In this document: positions 37,901 through 49,235 of the stretch, piece after piece
Position numbering within the stretch: the first letter of the stretch is position 1
How the letters are laid out: every line of letters starts with the position of its first letter
Translations under genes and position numbers: made by a program
NCBI GenBank assembly: GCA_050084985.1
Contig: JBITNC010000001.1
Span: forward strand, 120,900,001-120,964,000
Direction: 5' to 3'
Source: Nageia nagi
Lineage: Eukaryota; Pinophyta
Length of the DNA: 64,000 nucleotides
The notes under the pieces: generated by a model
What the model was told of the DNA's origin: nothing
The model's input: the letters and a program-made list of their open reading frames with translations, nothing else
The model's database searches: none

Positions 37901-39000
37901 GTAAAGGAAGAGATTAATATTGGTTTCTTGGTTCAAAATGTGTAGGAAGAAATAAGAGGGAGGATTAGAAATGAGATAGATCCAATGGGTAAATCAAGCA
38001 TTGATAATTAATATTGCTAGGAATTTATGTGGTGGCTTTAATTTTGAGTGAATTAGGATCTCCAAACATAAGTATTTGGAAGGCTTATAGAATCTAATGA
38101 GTATCATGAATCCCACTAATGATTATATATTTTGGAATGGGTTGGTAAAATTTTGAGATGTAATTTATAAATAACCTTTTTTGGAAGTAAATAATGGTAG
38201 TACCACTCTATTTTGGGATGATATATGTTTGTTATCTCACCCTCTTGTACAAGGCCTGGAATGGATCCTGGTTATGGTATGGGAAAAAAGTAACATAGGA
38301 ATAAGAGTGGGGGATTAAAAGGAGAGGAGATATGGTCCAATGGTTCTTTCCCTTGTTATTAATGATGATTTGGTGGAAAGGATTGAATATCCTAAAAAAA
38401 AATAGAAAGATTCAAGATGTATCCCTCAAATAAAGAATATTACCTCTTCTAGTTAGATAACAAAAATAGAAAATGAGAGTATTCTATCAAAATTAGATGA
38501 GTGGCTAAATAAAAATGATAGGGATAGAGAAAAAGGGCTCTTGTAGAAGGCAGGGATGAAGGTTTTAATTCCTAAAATCTTATGTCTTGTGTGAAGTATA
38601 GTTCTTAAGAAAATTCATACTAATGACAAATTGAAAGAAAACAGATATAATACTCCCTACCTCATGTGTATTGTGAAATATGGAGAAGAGTTGATGGATC
38701 ATTTATGCATACATTATGAATTTATCACTATTTTTTTTGGGGGGGGATCATTCAATTAGTAAGCTTCCAATGGGAAAATTCTAAATTTGTACTTGAATTA
38801 ATTGAGGAATGGGAGATAGTTTGGTTACAAGGAAATACAAGGAGAGCATGGGCTATAATTAGCCCTCATATGTACTAGACCTTGTGGAAGAAAACAAATG
38901 CTAGAAAATTCAAAGAACATAATAAAATTATAGTTGAGCTCCTATGAATTGGTTTGATTATGTGTTATTAGAATATCCTCTATTATGTTGTAGTGAACCC
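37901..39000 (+). pseudogene. L1-type LINE ORF2: C-terminal zf-RVT region relic
   Basis: GGVKEEINIGFLVQNV-like text near 37895 is the post-RT 'weak helix' region. KYGEELMDHLCIHYEFITIF at about 38672-38731 resembles the zinc-binding zf-RVT domain with Cys positions mostly lost, and EEWEIVWLQGNTRRAWAIIS at about 38803-38862, then YWTLWKKTNARKF-like text, is the usual ORF2 end. No poly(A) tail or target duplication could be found downstream, so the LINE 3' end is uncertain. Confidence 0.8.
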
Positions 39001-41035
39001 CATAAAATACTTTGAAATATTGAACTTAGTAACATAATTCTACTTAGAGCCTCATCCAAATGATAGGTTAGATGATGGAAGGGTTTAGGTAGAGGATCAT
39101 AATGAGAACCTACATTAGCAAAATTATTAAAGGGGGAGGAGGCATACTAACGAATGTTCCAACCCCTCCTCACTTAATGATCATCATACATGATAGGAAA
39201 TTTTGGCATGAGTGACATAATGTTTGGGGAATATTATGCATGGTAGAGAGAAAGGTGGACAAATTTCCAAAATCTAAGTTTTCATTCTAGTTTTCATCAT
39301 TTAAATGATAAATGACATGTTGTAGATATGGGGAAAATTTCAAGGTAGAGTGTCAAGCAATTTCAAAGAGGGAAGAGTGATATGGAGTGTTGTAAGATAT
39401 TCTTGAAGGATGGGTATGATGATTATTGAAGTATTATCATGACCATGATTTTATAATCTTTGTTCATGTGGTAGAAAATTGTAAGGAGTATTATGCAATG
39501 GTTGGTTCAGTAATGGTAGACATGTCTAAACAAGCCATTGATGCTATAGCTAAACTAAGCCTGGGTAAGACTATTTAGAAGGAATTTGAAGGTAACTCAA
39601 AAGAAAATTGATGCATTCTTTGGTCTGTATGAATAATTGAAGAACTCTCACACTAGGATCGATCATAAAGCCCTAAAGTAACCATGGGATCAAATGTTAA
39701 GGTGGGTGATAAGGTATTTGACCCTAAATGGTAGGCACTATAGTATTTTTATCCCCACTTAATATTGTTCAACCATTTTAGTGTGAATATTTTGAGGTAT
39801 ATTTTCCCAACTTTTTTGTTGATTCGATAAAGCATTCAATTTATAAGGTTCAAAAGGGTACTAAGGATGATGTAGATATCAGAGTTTTATTACCTATATG
39901 TACAAAATGACTTGGTCAAGTAGCCTTAATATGTGATTTTTCTTAGGTCTACTCCAATGAAAACTAATTTTGGGAAAAATAAAAATTGAAGGGGGAAAGT
40001 GCAGAATGAGAAGAGGGCTAGTTGAAGGGTAAGATAAAAGGAGAAAGATAAGAATTTGGTTGCACCTTCCCCTAAGAAGAAGAATAAATCAAATAATGTG
40101 CAACCTAAAATCCATAGGAAAGGGAAGGTGATGAACCAAGCAAAATATGAATGGTTACTAAGGTAAAAGTAAAAAATACTGAGTAGAAATGATTCCAAAG
40201 AAGATCTTGAGGAAGCAGATCCTGAGGTGGTAGTGTTTGCAAGTCAAGAGGAGGATCAAGTAGCTTGGTAGGAGAAACTAAGGAGAAATTTTAGAGAGGA
40301 ATATGAACTCCCAATTGAGGGGCCTAATTCATATGGGGAGGACCTACAATTAAGGAATCAAGATACTACAATTTTGAGTGTACAACATGACCATATCATT
40401 ATTGATCTATAGATAAAAAATAGGTGTTAGTCAAACTCTAATAGAGGAAATTTTAACTATGGTGGAGGAACCCTACATTATGAAGGAGAATTTACATTCT
40501 AAGGAAAAATTAATGAAGGACCATGAAAAAGGAACTTAAGAAAAATGCAAAGAATGGGTTTGAGAATCTAGGTTTACCACTAAATGGGGATATCAAGACA
40601 ATTTTTTAGGAGACCAAGTTGAGGCAATGAAACCTTGCTTGAGCATTACTAACCTATAGCCAAGCTATGGTGAAAATAAGGCTTTTGAGGAGGTTCATTA
40701 GAAGCATGAGGAAAAAAAGGATGAGGATTCTCCCATAAATGAAACTAAAAAAAGGAGTCCTAGAACTCAAATAAATATTGGGAATGAGGATCACAACTAG
40801 TTCTTATAATGGAGGATAATACTCCAAGGAAGGTGGAACAACAAAATCCAAGTTTGGGAGAGCTATTGATTATGACTCCTTTGGTAGGGTCTACAAATGG
40901 ATTGGTGAATTATGTTGTCAAGGTACAACAAAATGAGGATCAGTAGTTATTGGTGTCAATAAAGGAACAAAAGGAGGAATAATATGCCAAAAGGTTAAGT
41001 GGGGAATATTGGCCCAAAAAATAAGGCTATGAAGT
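39001..41035 (+). other. Unidentified coding-like relic
   Basis: Plus-strand text with protein-like composition and many stops: KIIKGGGGILTNVPTPPHL, then DHDFIIFVHVVENCKEYYAM near 39440 and VGSVMVDMSKQAIDAIAKLS near 39505, KVGDKVFDPKW near 39700, a basic part (LVAPSPKKKNKSNNV near 40060) and an acidic part (EEADPEVVVFASQEEDQVAW near 40212). The basic-to-acidic layout recalls nucleic-acid-binding ORF1 or gag tails, but I cannot name the family. It follows the LINE ORF2 and could be its 3' end or a separate element. Confidence 0.4.
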
Positions 41036-42300
41036 AATTATATATATGAGTGGATAATTTTTTATGCATTTATTTTATGATCATAATGGTCTTGAATAAT
41101 GAAGTATTTTATGTTCTTTACCTACTATAAATGATTAAAGTAAATTTATAGTATAACTACATTTTGGTGATATTGTATCTATTTTTTGTCTACTTACAAG
41201 TATAGTGGGTAGCTGGTAGTCATTGGATCAATCTATGATCTATGAATACTATTTTGTGATAGTTTTGGGACCTTGATAAAAAAAACTTGCATTTTTGATA
41301 ATATAAATTACCCTATTATAAAAGAAAGATAGCTAAATTCTAGGGTATGTTTTACATTTATTGAAATGTAAAAGTGGTTCCTTTATCATGGTCCCACTTA
41401 GGTGTAACTTTAAATACATATTTAATCATGTTTTATCACATTTCAATCATATCTACCTTATTATCACATATTTATTAGGTTGTTTTCTTATTTGTATATT
41501 AGGTACATTAGGAAGGCTTCAACCTTCATATAAGGGATAAAATGGTGATATCACACTTGATATAAATATAATAATCTCTAACTTGGGGAAAGCCTATCAA
41601 TTTTACATCTCAAAATTTGGTATCCTAGACTTGGATGTTTCTAAATATCATGTATTGAGATTGGAATCATGTTTTCACTTGAGTAAATATCTATCATCCA
41701 TATTCATGATCATATTCTTGGTTTGATGTATCTACTAACATAGATCCTTTTTGATAAACCACATTCTACTAGAACACTAGCCCCATATTGCGGTGCATGC
41801 TAATGCTAAGTTCTTGGATCCTAGCACTTGCACTGGGATTCAATATGATATTGGTCATGGGGTTTATGCACTAAGGTCATGTATCTATGATAATTTCATA
41901 CTACATATCCTCCATCATGACATAGGTCAAGACACACAGGTATTTATCCTACACTTGATTCAATATCTTTAGTGTGTGCATTCATTTTACATCTTGATAT
42001 CAATGTAATTCCTAATTTTGTTACTACATTGCTATACTCTTATTTCCTTATTAATCATGTATGTTTATTTGAGTTAAATATCTTAGATAATACATACTTA
42101 AATATTTATGTGTATTTAGTTAATTTAGGTATGAACATATTAGCACCCATCCATTTATGGATTTTTATTTCTCTTAATTAGAGTTAGAATAAAAGTGATT
42201 TTGAACCTACAATTCTACCATAATGTCAAACCTATTAAGAATTTTATTTACACATTATATTACAAAGGCATTTTTATTACTAGTAATGGAAATGCACATA
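41036..42300. other. AT-rich stretch without a recognised gene
   Basis: No domain, LTR or tandem repeat seen. The only moderate open frame (41972-42181) is hydrophobic and looks like chance in AT-rich DNA. Confidence 0.6.
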
Positions 42301-44950
42301 TTTCTACTAACCTTGTAGCCAAGAAAACTCCCAAAAGAAGAAAACTTAATAGACCAAAGGAGGTTCAAAGGTGAAGTGAGAGAATTCATACAAAATACCA
42401 TCTATAGATGTACAGGGATACATAATCAAATATGCTAGTGAAAATGCTTCATATAAAGAGAGTTTTGCAAAAAAATTTGATAGTTTAGCAAAGATAGTAA
42501 ATCAAATGGTTCAATCAAATAATACTGGATGCCATACCCCACCAAATCAACAACTCCTCTCATAATTAAAGAAAATATCATTGTAAGATTAAGTGATGAT
42601 GAACTATTCGGGAAATTCATCAATTCTAAAGAAAATAATCACAAGTTTATTAAGCTTCTTAATGGATTGTTAGTTGAGGATAAATCTTATTTAGTTGATT
42701 CACTTGAAGATAAAGAAGTGGTAAAATAATGAAATTTATGACATTCTAATAAGTACAAGGAGAACCTTCTAATGATATGACTCTCACACTAAGAAATATG
42801 AATTTAGGATTCTTTGCAAATAGGTATGTAGCTATGTCAAGTGTTTGTCCATTTATCCTTCTAGATTCTAGCACAAATGCTCACATTAGCATCAATGCTA
42901 AACTTAGTGCAGATGTTGAGCCTTAGAGAAAAAAGGAGATTCTAATTTCTCTATTTATCTCCATGCTAGATGTAGACCAACAAAATTAGCAAAAGATTAT
43001 CATTCTAATCCATAACATCTATGAGAACATTACTCAACCTACCACATTGCAAGATTTGCTTCATCAAGGAGCTTAAGTTGATAGCCTAATACCAACAAAC
43101 AATATTGATGGTATAGATATATAAGATGAAAAAAATAAATAATATTAACAAGTCCAATAATTTGATGAGGATACAGACATATTCATTAAATATGAGTGTG
43201 ATCAAGAAGATTCTACAAAGTATAAAGAGATCAACAAATTCTTGAAGATGTTGACATGCAATATCCATATTTATCAAAGGAAGATAACAAGATCAAATCT
43301 AAATTTCTTCATTCAATAAATGAGATCACCATTGGAAACATGAGTATACCAGAGAAGATATCATATTACAAGTGGTTACTTCAAAATGTTCAAAGTAATT
43401 ACAAGAACCAAACAAGATTATTTCAACAACTAAAGTGTAATAGGGAGCATATGATATTGATGTCTCATACTAACTAGAAATGATTAGTTTCAAAAACTTT
43501 ACACAATATCATTTATGATAGAAATGATAAAACTAAAGCTTTTGAAGTATTCAATCCTAGAAAATAATTATTCACATTCAAATAGGGATAAAATTCAAAA
43601 CAACCATTAGAGAAAGTAAGGGAAAATATTTAGGAATTAGGGAATTATACCAACTTTTGAAATAACATTGCAAAAGATAACTCTAGAAAGATTTGATGAT
43701 ATACAACAAAAAATATTGAAAATAAAAAAAATATCAAGGTTAATATCCTCAGTGAAGTGAAGATAATAATCCCTTGTGTATGAGAATTGGATCAACTATA
43801 TTGTATTCTATTAAAGCTTTGAATTTTACAAAATTTGATGGTATGACTTATCCAATTCTTCAATTATGTATTTTCAGTGATGAAGTTTTCTTAATCATTA
43901 TGGATGAGGACTTGCATGCAAATTTATTTTTTTTGTCTCAAAAAAGAGAAGCTACAAAATGGTTTAGCAACTTACCACATGCTAGCATTAACAACTTTGC
44001 ATAATTAAAGACTATATTTTATTATCATTATCAAATCCACATTGTAAAAAAGGTTACATACATGATTTGATGAAGCTAAACCAAAGAGAAGGGTATTCCA
44101 TTGATTCATTTATTATATTTTGGACTAAAAAGGCTAATCAAGTTCATGAAGAAGATAATATGTAAATCCTAGCCTCATTGAGGATATTCAACTGAAGTAT
44201 ATGATATAATGTTTTGACTACTATAAGTTACCTCTTTATGAATTTCTATAAGCATTATTGGAAAAAGAAAGGTTTCACATTATATATGGATAATGGAAAC
44301 CATAATCAAAACAAAAAAGAGAAAAATACTTTCACAACCTCAACATCGGTACAAAAAGGAGCACTCACAAGAATCACAAATAGTAGCCAAAGTGGAATCG
44401 ATATAGTATCACATAGTAGTAGCAATTGAAGTTAGAAAGGTTGATAAAGTTGAGAAATTAGTTTACATATAATGTCAAAAATTTTCTTAAATAAAAATTC
44501 ACACCTATCCATGATGATATTTATGAAGTCACAAAGGCCTTGATCAAGAGAAAAATGTTAGTTCCACCACCTAAATCTACCACTCAGTCATCCTTTATAA
44601 TAGGTGTGCCAAGTGAGTGTAAGTCATATGAGTTATGTGAATATCATCAACCATAAGAACATGTGATAAACTATTATGTATCACTATCAACAAGATTTAG
44701 GACTTGATTGATCAAAATGAGGTGTTTTTTCCATAACCTAAATCAAATGACAAGTTAAAGCAATTATGAGGATCTCAGCATGAGAAAAATAAGAACATGG
44801 TAATCTTCAATAATCCATTCCTAAATTTCATCAAATCTAAATCATCAAATACAAGCATAAACTTTGTGAGTAATATTACCCCAACACTATGAAAATGTGC
44901 ACATTTGTTTCTTGCTCTTTTCATTTATAGTTATTTTGATATATAACAAT
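42301..44950 (+). pseudogene. Ty3/gypsy gag fragment without pol
   Basis: The gag core is at 43774-44200: KALNFTKFDGMTYPILQLCI, KREATKWFSNLPHASINNFA, then in other frames FIIFWTKKANQVHEEDN. The pattern A..WF..L....I matches the retrotransposon gag domain. At about 44600-44880 CEYHQP..HVINYY and FIKSKSSNTSINFVSNITP follow, likely the zinc-knuckle region with lost Cys. Upstream, 42529-43480 holds open pieces (LSDDELFGKFINSKENNHKF; NMSIPEKISYYKWLLQNVQS) that I cannot assign. No RT or integrase follows, so it is a truncated element. Confidence 0.65.
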
Positions 44951-45126
44951 AATATAGATATTTTTATTTTATTTTTATGATCAAACATCCCTTAAACTCT
45001 ACATCTTACTAGGATGCAATACCTTTACCTATTATCTCACCCATATTGGGGGTATCTATACACCATTAACAAATGATCCCCCTACTCTTTTGTAACCCAA
45101 TGCTAACACTAACACTAGCATGTGCA

Positions 45127-46320
45127 TTAGTATTCTTTCATAATATCAGAAACCATCAGTACCTTAAGGTCAATCATAGTACCTTTGTAGTCAACTCCAA
45201 TACCTTGAAATGTTTCTAAGTCATTTATCAATAAAAAATTGAATAGGTTACTATTGACAACTTTTTCCTCATGTACAACTAATACTTTTTCTAACTTGTC
45301 ATATTTTATCTTTTCCCAAACCTGAAAGGGGAGGTCAAATTGATGATAAAGAGACCATAGCCATAGCATTTTTCTATCTATAAAGCCAACACTTATGCTA
45401 GGTTCCTTGAAGCTTTTTTATCACAATCATTTCTTTTATGTTACCTATTAGTTTTTGTAATGCTTTTAAACAATATTCACTTCAAAATTTAATCATGAAT
45501 TCATTTTAAACATTCAAATTCCTTTTTTCTTATAGTTTACATCCACACATACCTAACATGACCTTGGTTTTAGGTTTTCAAAACATAAAATTTTGACCCT
45601 ACCATAGCCATGAACCATTAAAGAAAAACTAAAACCCATAATTCCTCAAAAATACTAACTCCTACATTGCGTTCCTTTTATTTTTTTATATAATTAAGTC
45701 CCTTAGTATAATCATTGGTCCATTCCATCTGTGAATTATCCATAATAGTACATAATTAAATATTTACATTACATTATTTTCATATTGGACAACTTAAACA
45801 AAATAATAACTTAAAAAACCAAAGTTACATAGTCATCCATAGCACATTTAAGCATAAATGACCATATATCTTGAATATATATTAATAAAAAAGGGGCTAC
45901 ATTATCTTTATAACCAATACATCCATCTAGCCAACCTAATATCAATTCCCTATGGTCACACCACTTGTGGTACCATGGTGGCTCCTAGCACTCCTAAAAA
46001 TCTTTAACCTAATGGTTTTCCTACTCAAACTAGACCTCTTTATCCTAATTTATTCCTCTGTGTCATGAGTTGTGTCTTAAGATAGTCCTTCTCATTAGTC
46101 AAGTCTTAAATATTTTTATTATTTTCCAACACACCATCCATCATGCCTAGAAAGTCCCTATTATTTGAAGCCTCATGCATTTTCTATAATGTTTCCATGG
46201 TTTTGTATAATTATATCAATCTAACATTAAATCCATAAATCTCCCCATTCTTGGCAGCCATCTCTTCCTTTAGTTTTGATAGTTCCTCCTCAAGTTGTTA
46301 TCTAATAGGATTTTTTAGAG
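45127..46320 (-). pseudogene. Unidentified minus-strand coding relic with coiled coil
   Basis: At 46310-46040 the minus strand reads LEEELSKLKEEMAAKNGEIY, LYKTMETL*KMHEASNN and DLTNEKDYLKTQLMTQRNKL, a heptad-like coiled coil. At 45369-45127 an 80-codon piece (LEKVLVVHEEKVVNSNLFNF, LETFQGIGVDYKGTMIDLKV) is open. Both could be parts of one protein, with the coiled coil N-terminal. I do not recognise it. It lies directly beside the 3' LTR of copia element C but outside it, so it belongs to an older sequence into which C inserted. Confidence 0.45.
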
Positions 46321-46338
46321 TCTAGATCCACCTTCATT

Positions 46339-46789
46339 TGATCTTAAAGAATAATAAGGCTCCTTTACCCAAGATCAACCTTGAATTATCCTCTTCTTAA
46401 GCAAACTGAAACTCATAGTTACATTCACAAGGTTAAACTATATGTATAGTGGTTCCTCTCAAGGATGATAGTACTCCACTTTAACTCAAGATCTTTACTT
46501 CTAAAGAAAATGCTTACAACCTCTCTCTCATCCTATCAACCTACAAGCATGAGCATAACTTTTCTCTATTCACTATATTTACAACAAGGCCAAGCCCTCT
46601 ATTTATAGGAGAGAACCCACCTTAACTCACCTTTTTCTCCAAGGTTTACATGAGATAAAATGGTCAAGTTTCAATTATTTAATTCTCTAAACACTAAAAG
46701 GTATTTATAAATACTTTTAAATATTTAGATTACTTAAGTAAATGGTTACATTTTAGATACCAAATAATAATTCATTATAAATTCTAACA
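46339..46789 (-). repeat. 3' LTR of copia element C (451 bp)
   Basis: On the minus strand it begins TGTTAGAATTTATAATG after the polypurine tract and ends TTTAAGATCA. It shares the central block around CTATAAATAGAGGGCTTG and the GTTAAGGTG.GGTTCTC stretch with the LTR of element A, so the two belong to one copia family. Its inner half is identified by comparison with A; the outer end is inferred from a TG...CA fit. Confidence 0.78.
46600..46607 (-). promoter_or_regulatory. TATA box in LTR of C
   Basis: TATAAATA on the minus strand in the block CCTATAAATAGAGGGC. The same block recurs in the LTR of A at 52924 and in weaker form in B, as expected for the LTR promoter. Confidence 0.7.
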
Positions 46790-46802
46790 CTCCCCCTTAA
46801 TG
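46790..46802 (-). other. Polypurine tract of C
   Basis: CATTAAGGGGGAG on the minus strand, immediately before the LTR start TGTTAG. Confidence 0.9.
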
Positions 46803-46810
46803 CAATATTG

Positions 46811-46815
<5 letters not shown>

Positions 46816-46851
<36 letters not shown>
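46816..46851. repeat. (AG)18 microsatellite
   Basis: Eighteen uninterrupted AG dinucleotides, 14 bases from the polypurine tract of C. Perfect repetition in otherwise decayed DNA points to recent slippage. Confidence 0.97.
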
Positions 46852-46855
<4 letters not shown>

Positions 46856-47301
46856 CCCCCATAATAGATGCAATTAAAGATAATAACTTTACATCTTGAG
46901 AAGTAATAGATCCTAGATAAGGCTCAACTACTTACCCATTTTTTACAAATAGTTTATAATACAATAATCATCAACCATAAATGGTTTTAATGTATAAGAA
47001 GTAGTCTTTAATAAGAAGTTGATATGATGAGCCTCAATGAGCTTGCATACTTGAAGTAAGTAACTTACAATCTTAAGAAGAAACTTGCAAGCTATAAGCA
47101 ACTCATACACAGAATCAATTAGATGCATCATACATTTTATAAGATAAATAAATCAAATAATGCAATCCATAAACTAATCAAATGGTGCATTATAAGTCAT
47201 CACAAAAATGCTAAGCCAACCCATAATCACTTGTTGTATAAAAATACATGTGTTGATCATCATTATCAAAATATAGGATATACATCCAATCATGCACATA
47301 T

Positions 47302-47550
47302 AGTTCCTCACATATGGATAACTAAACAATACCAACATGCACATACTAGTTCCTCACATATGGATAACTAACAATACCACATGCAAATACTAGTTCCTCA
47401 CATATGGATACAACGATACCACATGACTACTAGTTCCTCACACATGGATAACTAAATAGTGCAATAAATATACAAATAAATTCATTGTATATGGATAACT
47501 AAATAATGCCAACATGCACATACTAGTTCCTCATACATGGAGAACCAAAA
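47302..47550. repeat. Minisatellite in 3' untranslated region of C, about 46-bp unit, 6 copies
   Basis: Units begin with AGTTCCTCACATATGGATAA at 47302, 47348, 47392, 47432, about 47479 (diverged) and 47524; spacing is 40-47 bases. It lies between the pol relic and the polypurine tract. Confidence 0.9.
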
Positions 47551-47639
47551 AATAAATGTGTACATAAAGATTAACACTATGTAGCCAAAATATCCTCGTA
47601 GGGTTGAAGTTATCATCACAAAAAATGAATTCAACAAGA

Positions 47640-48100
47640 ATTCAAACTTCACTCCCCATTGAGGGAAACTTCACCAACCGAAAATCTTCAAAGCTTGCAA
47701 AATTCAGTTTTTAAAAGTGGCTTGGTGAACAAATTAGCTAAATTTTTATTCGATGGATAATACTGATACTACAAGGTGTCATCCAGAACTTTCTCCCTGA
47801 TGAAATATGCTTGGATTTCAACTTGTTTTTCTCTTTGGTGAAACTTAGGATTATTGGAAAATTCAATGGTTGATTGATTATCTAAATATATCAAGTATGG
47901 TCCAACTTGCTCATATCTAATTTATTTCAAAATATACCTAAGCCAAATCGCTTCCTATGCTACAATAGTCATAACTCTATATTTTTCTTATGTAGTGGAT
48001 AGAGAGACTAGAGGCTACTTCTTGGAAGACCAAGAGATAACACCTAATATAATATGAAACACATAAGTAGAAGTGGATTTCTTATTATCTTTATCATCCC
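47640..48100 (-). pseudogene. Ty1/copia RNase H relic (C)
   Basis: Minus-strand text VISWSSKK*PLVSLSTT*EK at about 48045-47985, EAIWLRYILK, then YLDNQSTIEFSNNPKFHQRE, AYFIREKVLDDTL and LANLFTKPLLKTEFCKL. All are RNase H landmarks of copia elements in the right order. Stops stand at Gln positions, for example before PLVSLS. Confidence 0.9.
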
Positions 48101-49000
48101 CATAGTTAGAATCAAATAACCCTAAGAGAACAAAAGAAAAAAACTTGGTAAATTTGAGGGCAAGATCCTTTTTACCCATAATATACCTCTAAATCTTATT
48201 AGCAGCATGAAGATGCTCAATATAAGGCTTGTTCATAAACCTTATCATTAGATTCATTGCATAGGTAATATCTAGCCTAGAGATAATCAAATAAAAAAGG
48301 CTACTAATATGTTCCATATACTATGTACCATTTATCAACTAAAATTTTGAGCTAGTCTCAAGCTTGATTCTAGAAGAAACATGAATAGCTATAGGCTTAC
48401 ATTCTTCAAAATATCTAAGAGATATTTGTACTAAGGTAGGTACAATAATTACATTGATACACTTGTATACTAAGGTATTAATGTAAGAGACCAAGATCAG
48501 TCATCTCATATTCTACTTTAATTTTGGTTATGCACTCATTTATAATTACCATAATGTTTCTTCATGATCAAAATATCTTTCACATAAAGAAAACAAGAAT
48601 TAAGACAAAGTTTTTTCCTTCATTGAGAAAATAAGGATCTGAATCTAAGTAGCATTTTGATAATCCAAGAGTCTTAAAATAACCTAAAATCTTCTTGTAC
48701 CATGCTCTTGGTGGTTGATTAAGTCCATACAAAGACTTCTTTATCTTAAACGCATGGGAATTTTTTCCTTGCATGACAAACCCTTTTAGCTGACTCATGA
48801 AGATTTCAACATCTAAGTCACCATTAAGAAATGCACACTTTACATAAAGTTGAAGTACCTTCCAATTTTGAGGTCTTGAAAGGGAAAAGATCAATCTAAT
48901 TGTATCCATATTTGCTACTGGGTCAAAAGTTTCCTCATAATGAACTCCATACTTTTGAGTAAAATACTAACCATAAAATCTTCCTTATATTTTTTAATTT
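48101..49000 (-). pseudogene. Ty1/copia reverse transcriptase relic (C)
   Basis: The open piece 48909-48580 contains QNWKVLQLYVKCAFLNGDLD (the first catalytic Asp of the usual QxDVKxAFL block is Tyr), IFMSQLKGFV, KKSLYGLNQPPRAWYKKILG and FVLILVFFM. After a +1 shift at about 48590 the active-site box reads YVKDILIM in place of YVDD. Both catalytic sites are thus damaged. The thumb (RLDITYAMNLMIRFMNKPYI) is readable to about 48200. Confidence 0.9.
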
Positions 49001-49235
49001 CACCTTCTACATTGTACTCAATCTTATAAATCCACTTGTTCCAATTAAATTCTTTAAGGATGAATCTAAAACTAAGTCTCAAGTTCTATTTTTTGTAAGC
49101 ACCTCAAATTTCAACTTCATGGCATCCATCCAACAAGCACATTTAGATGCTTCCTTAAAGGTTGAAGATCATTATGGTTATTGATTTTAGCAAGAATATA
49201 CTTATTGAAAGTCATGCTTATAGTTATCCTTTAAC

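Noticed and set aside
39926-40198. 90-codon hydrophobic open frame on the minus strand resembling a membrane protein
   Set aside because: It is the antisense of Lys/Glu-rich coding-like text on the plus strand; antisense of AAA/GAA codons reads as Phe/Ser/Leu.
47302-47550. Possible CRISPR-like array of repeats and spacers
   Set aside because: Units are head-to-tail without distinct spacers, repeats are diverged, and the context is a plant retrotransposon.
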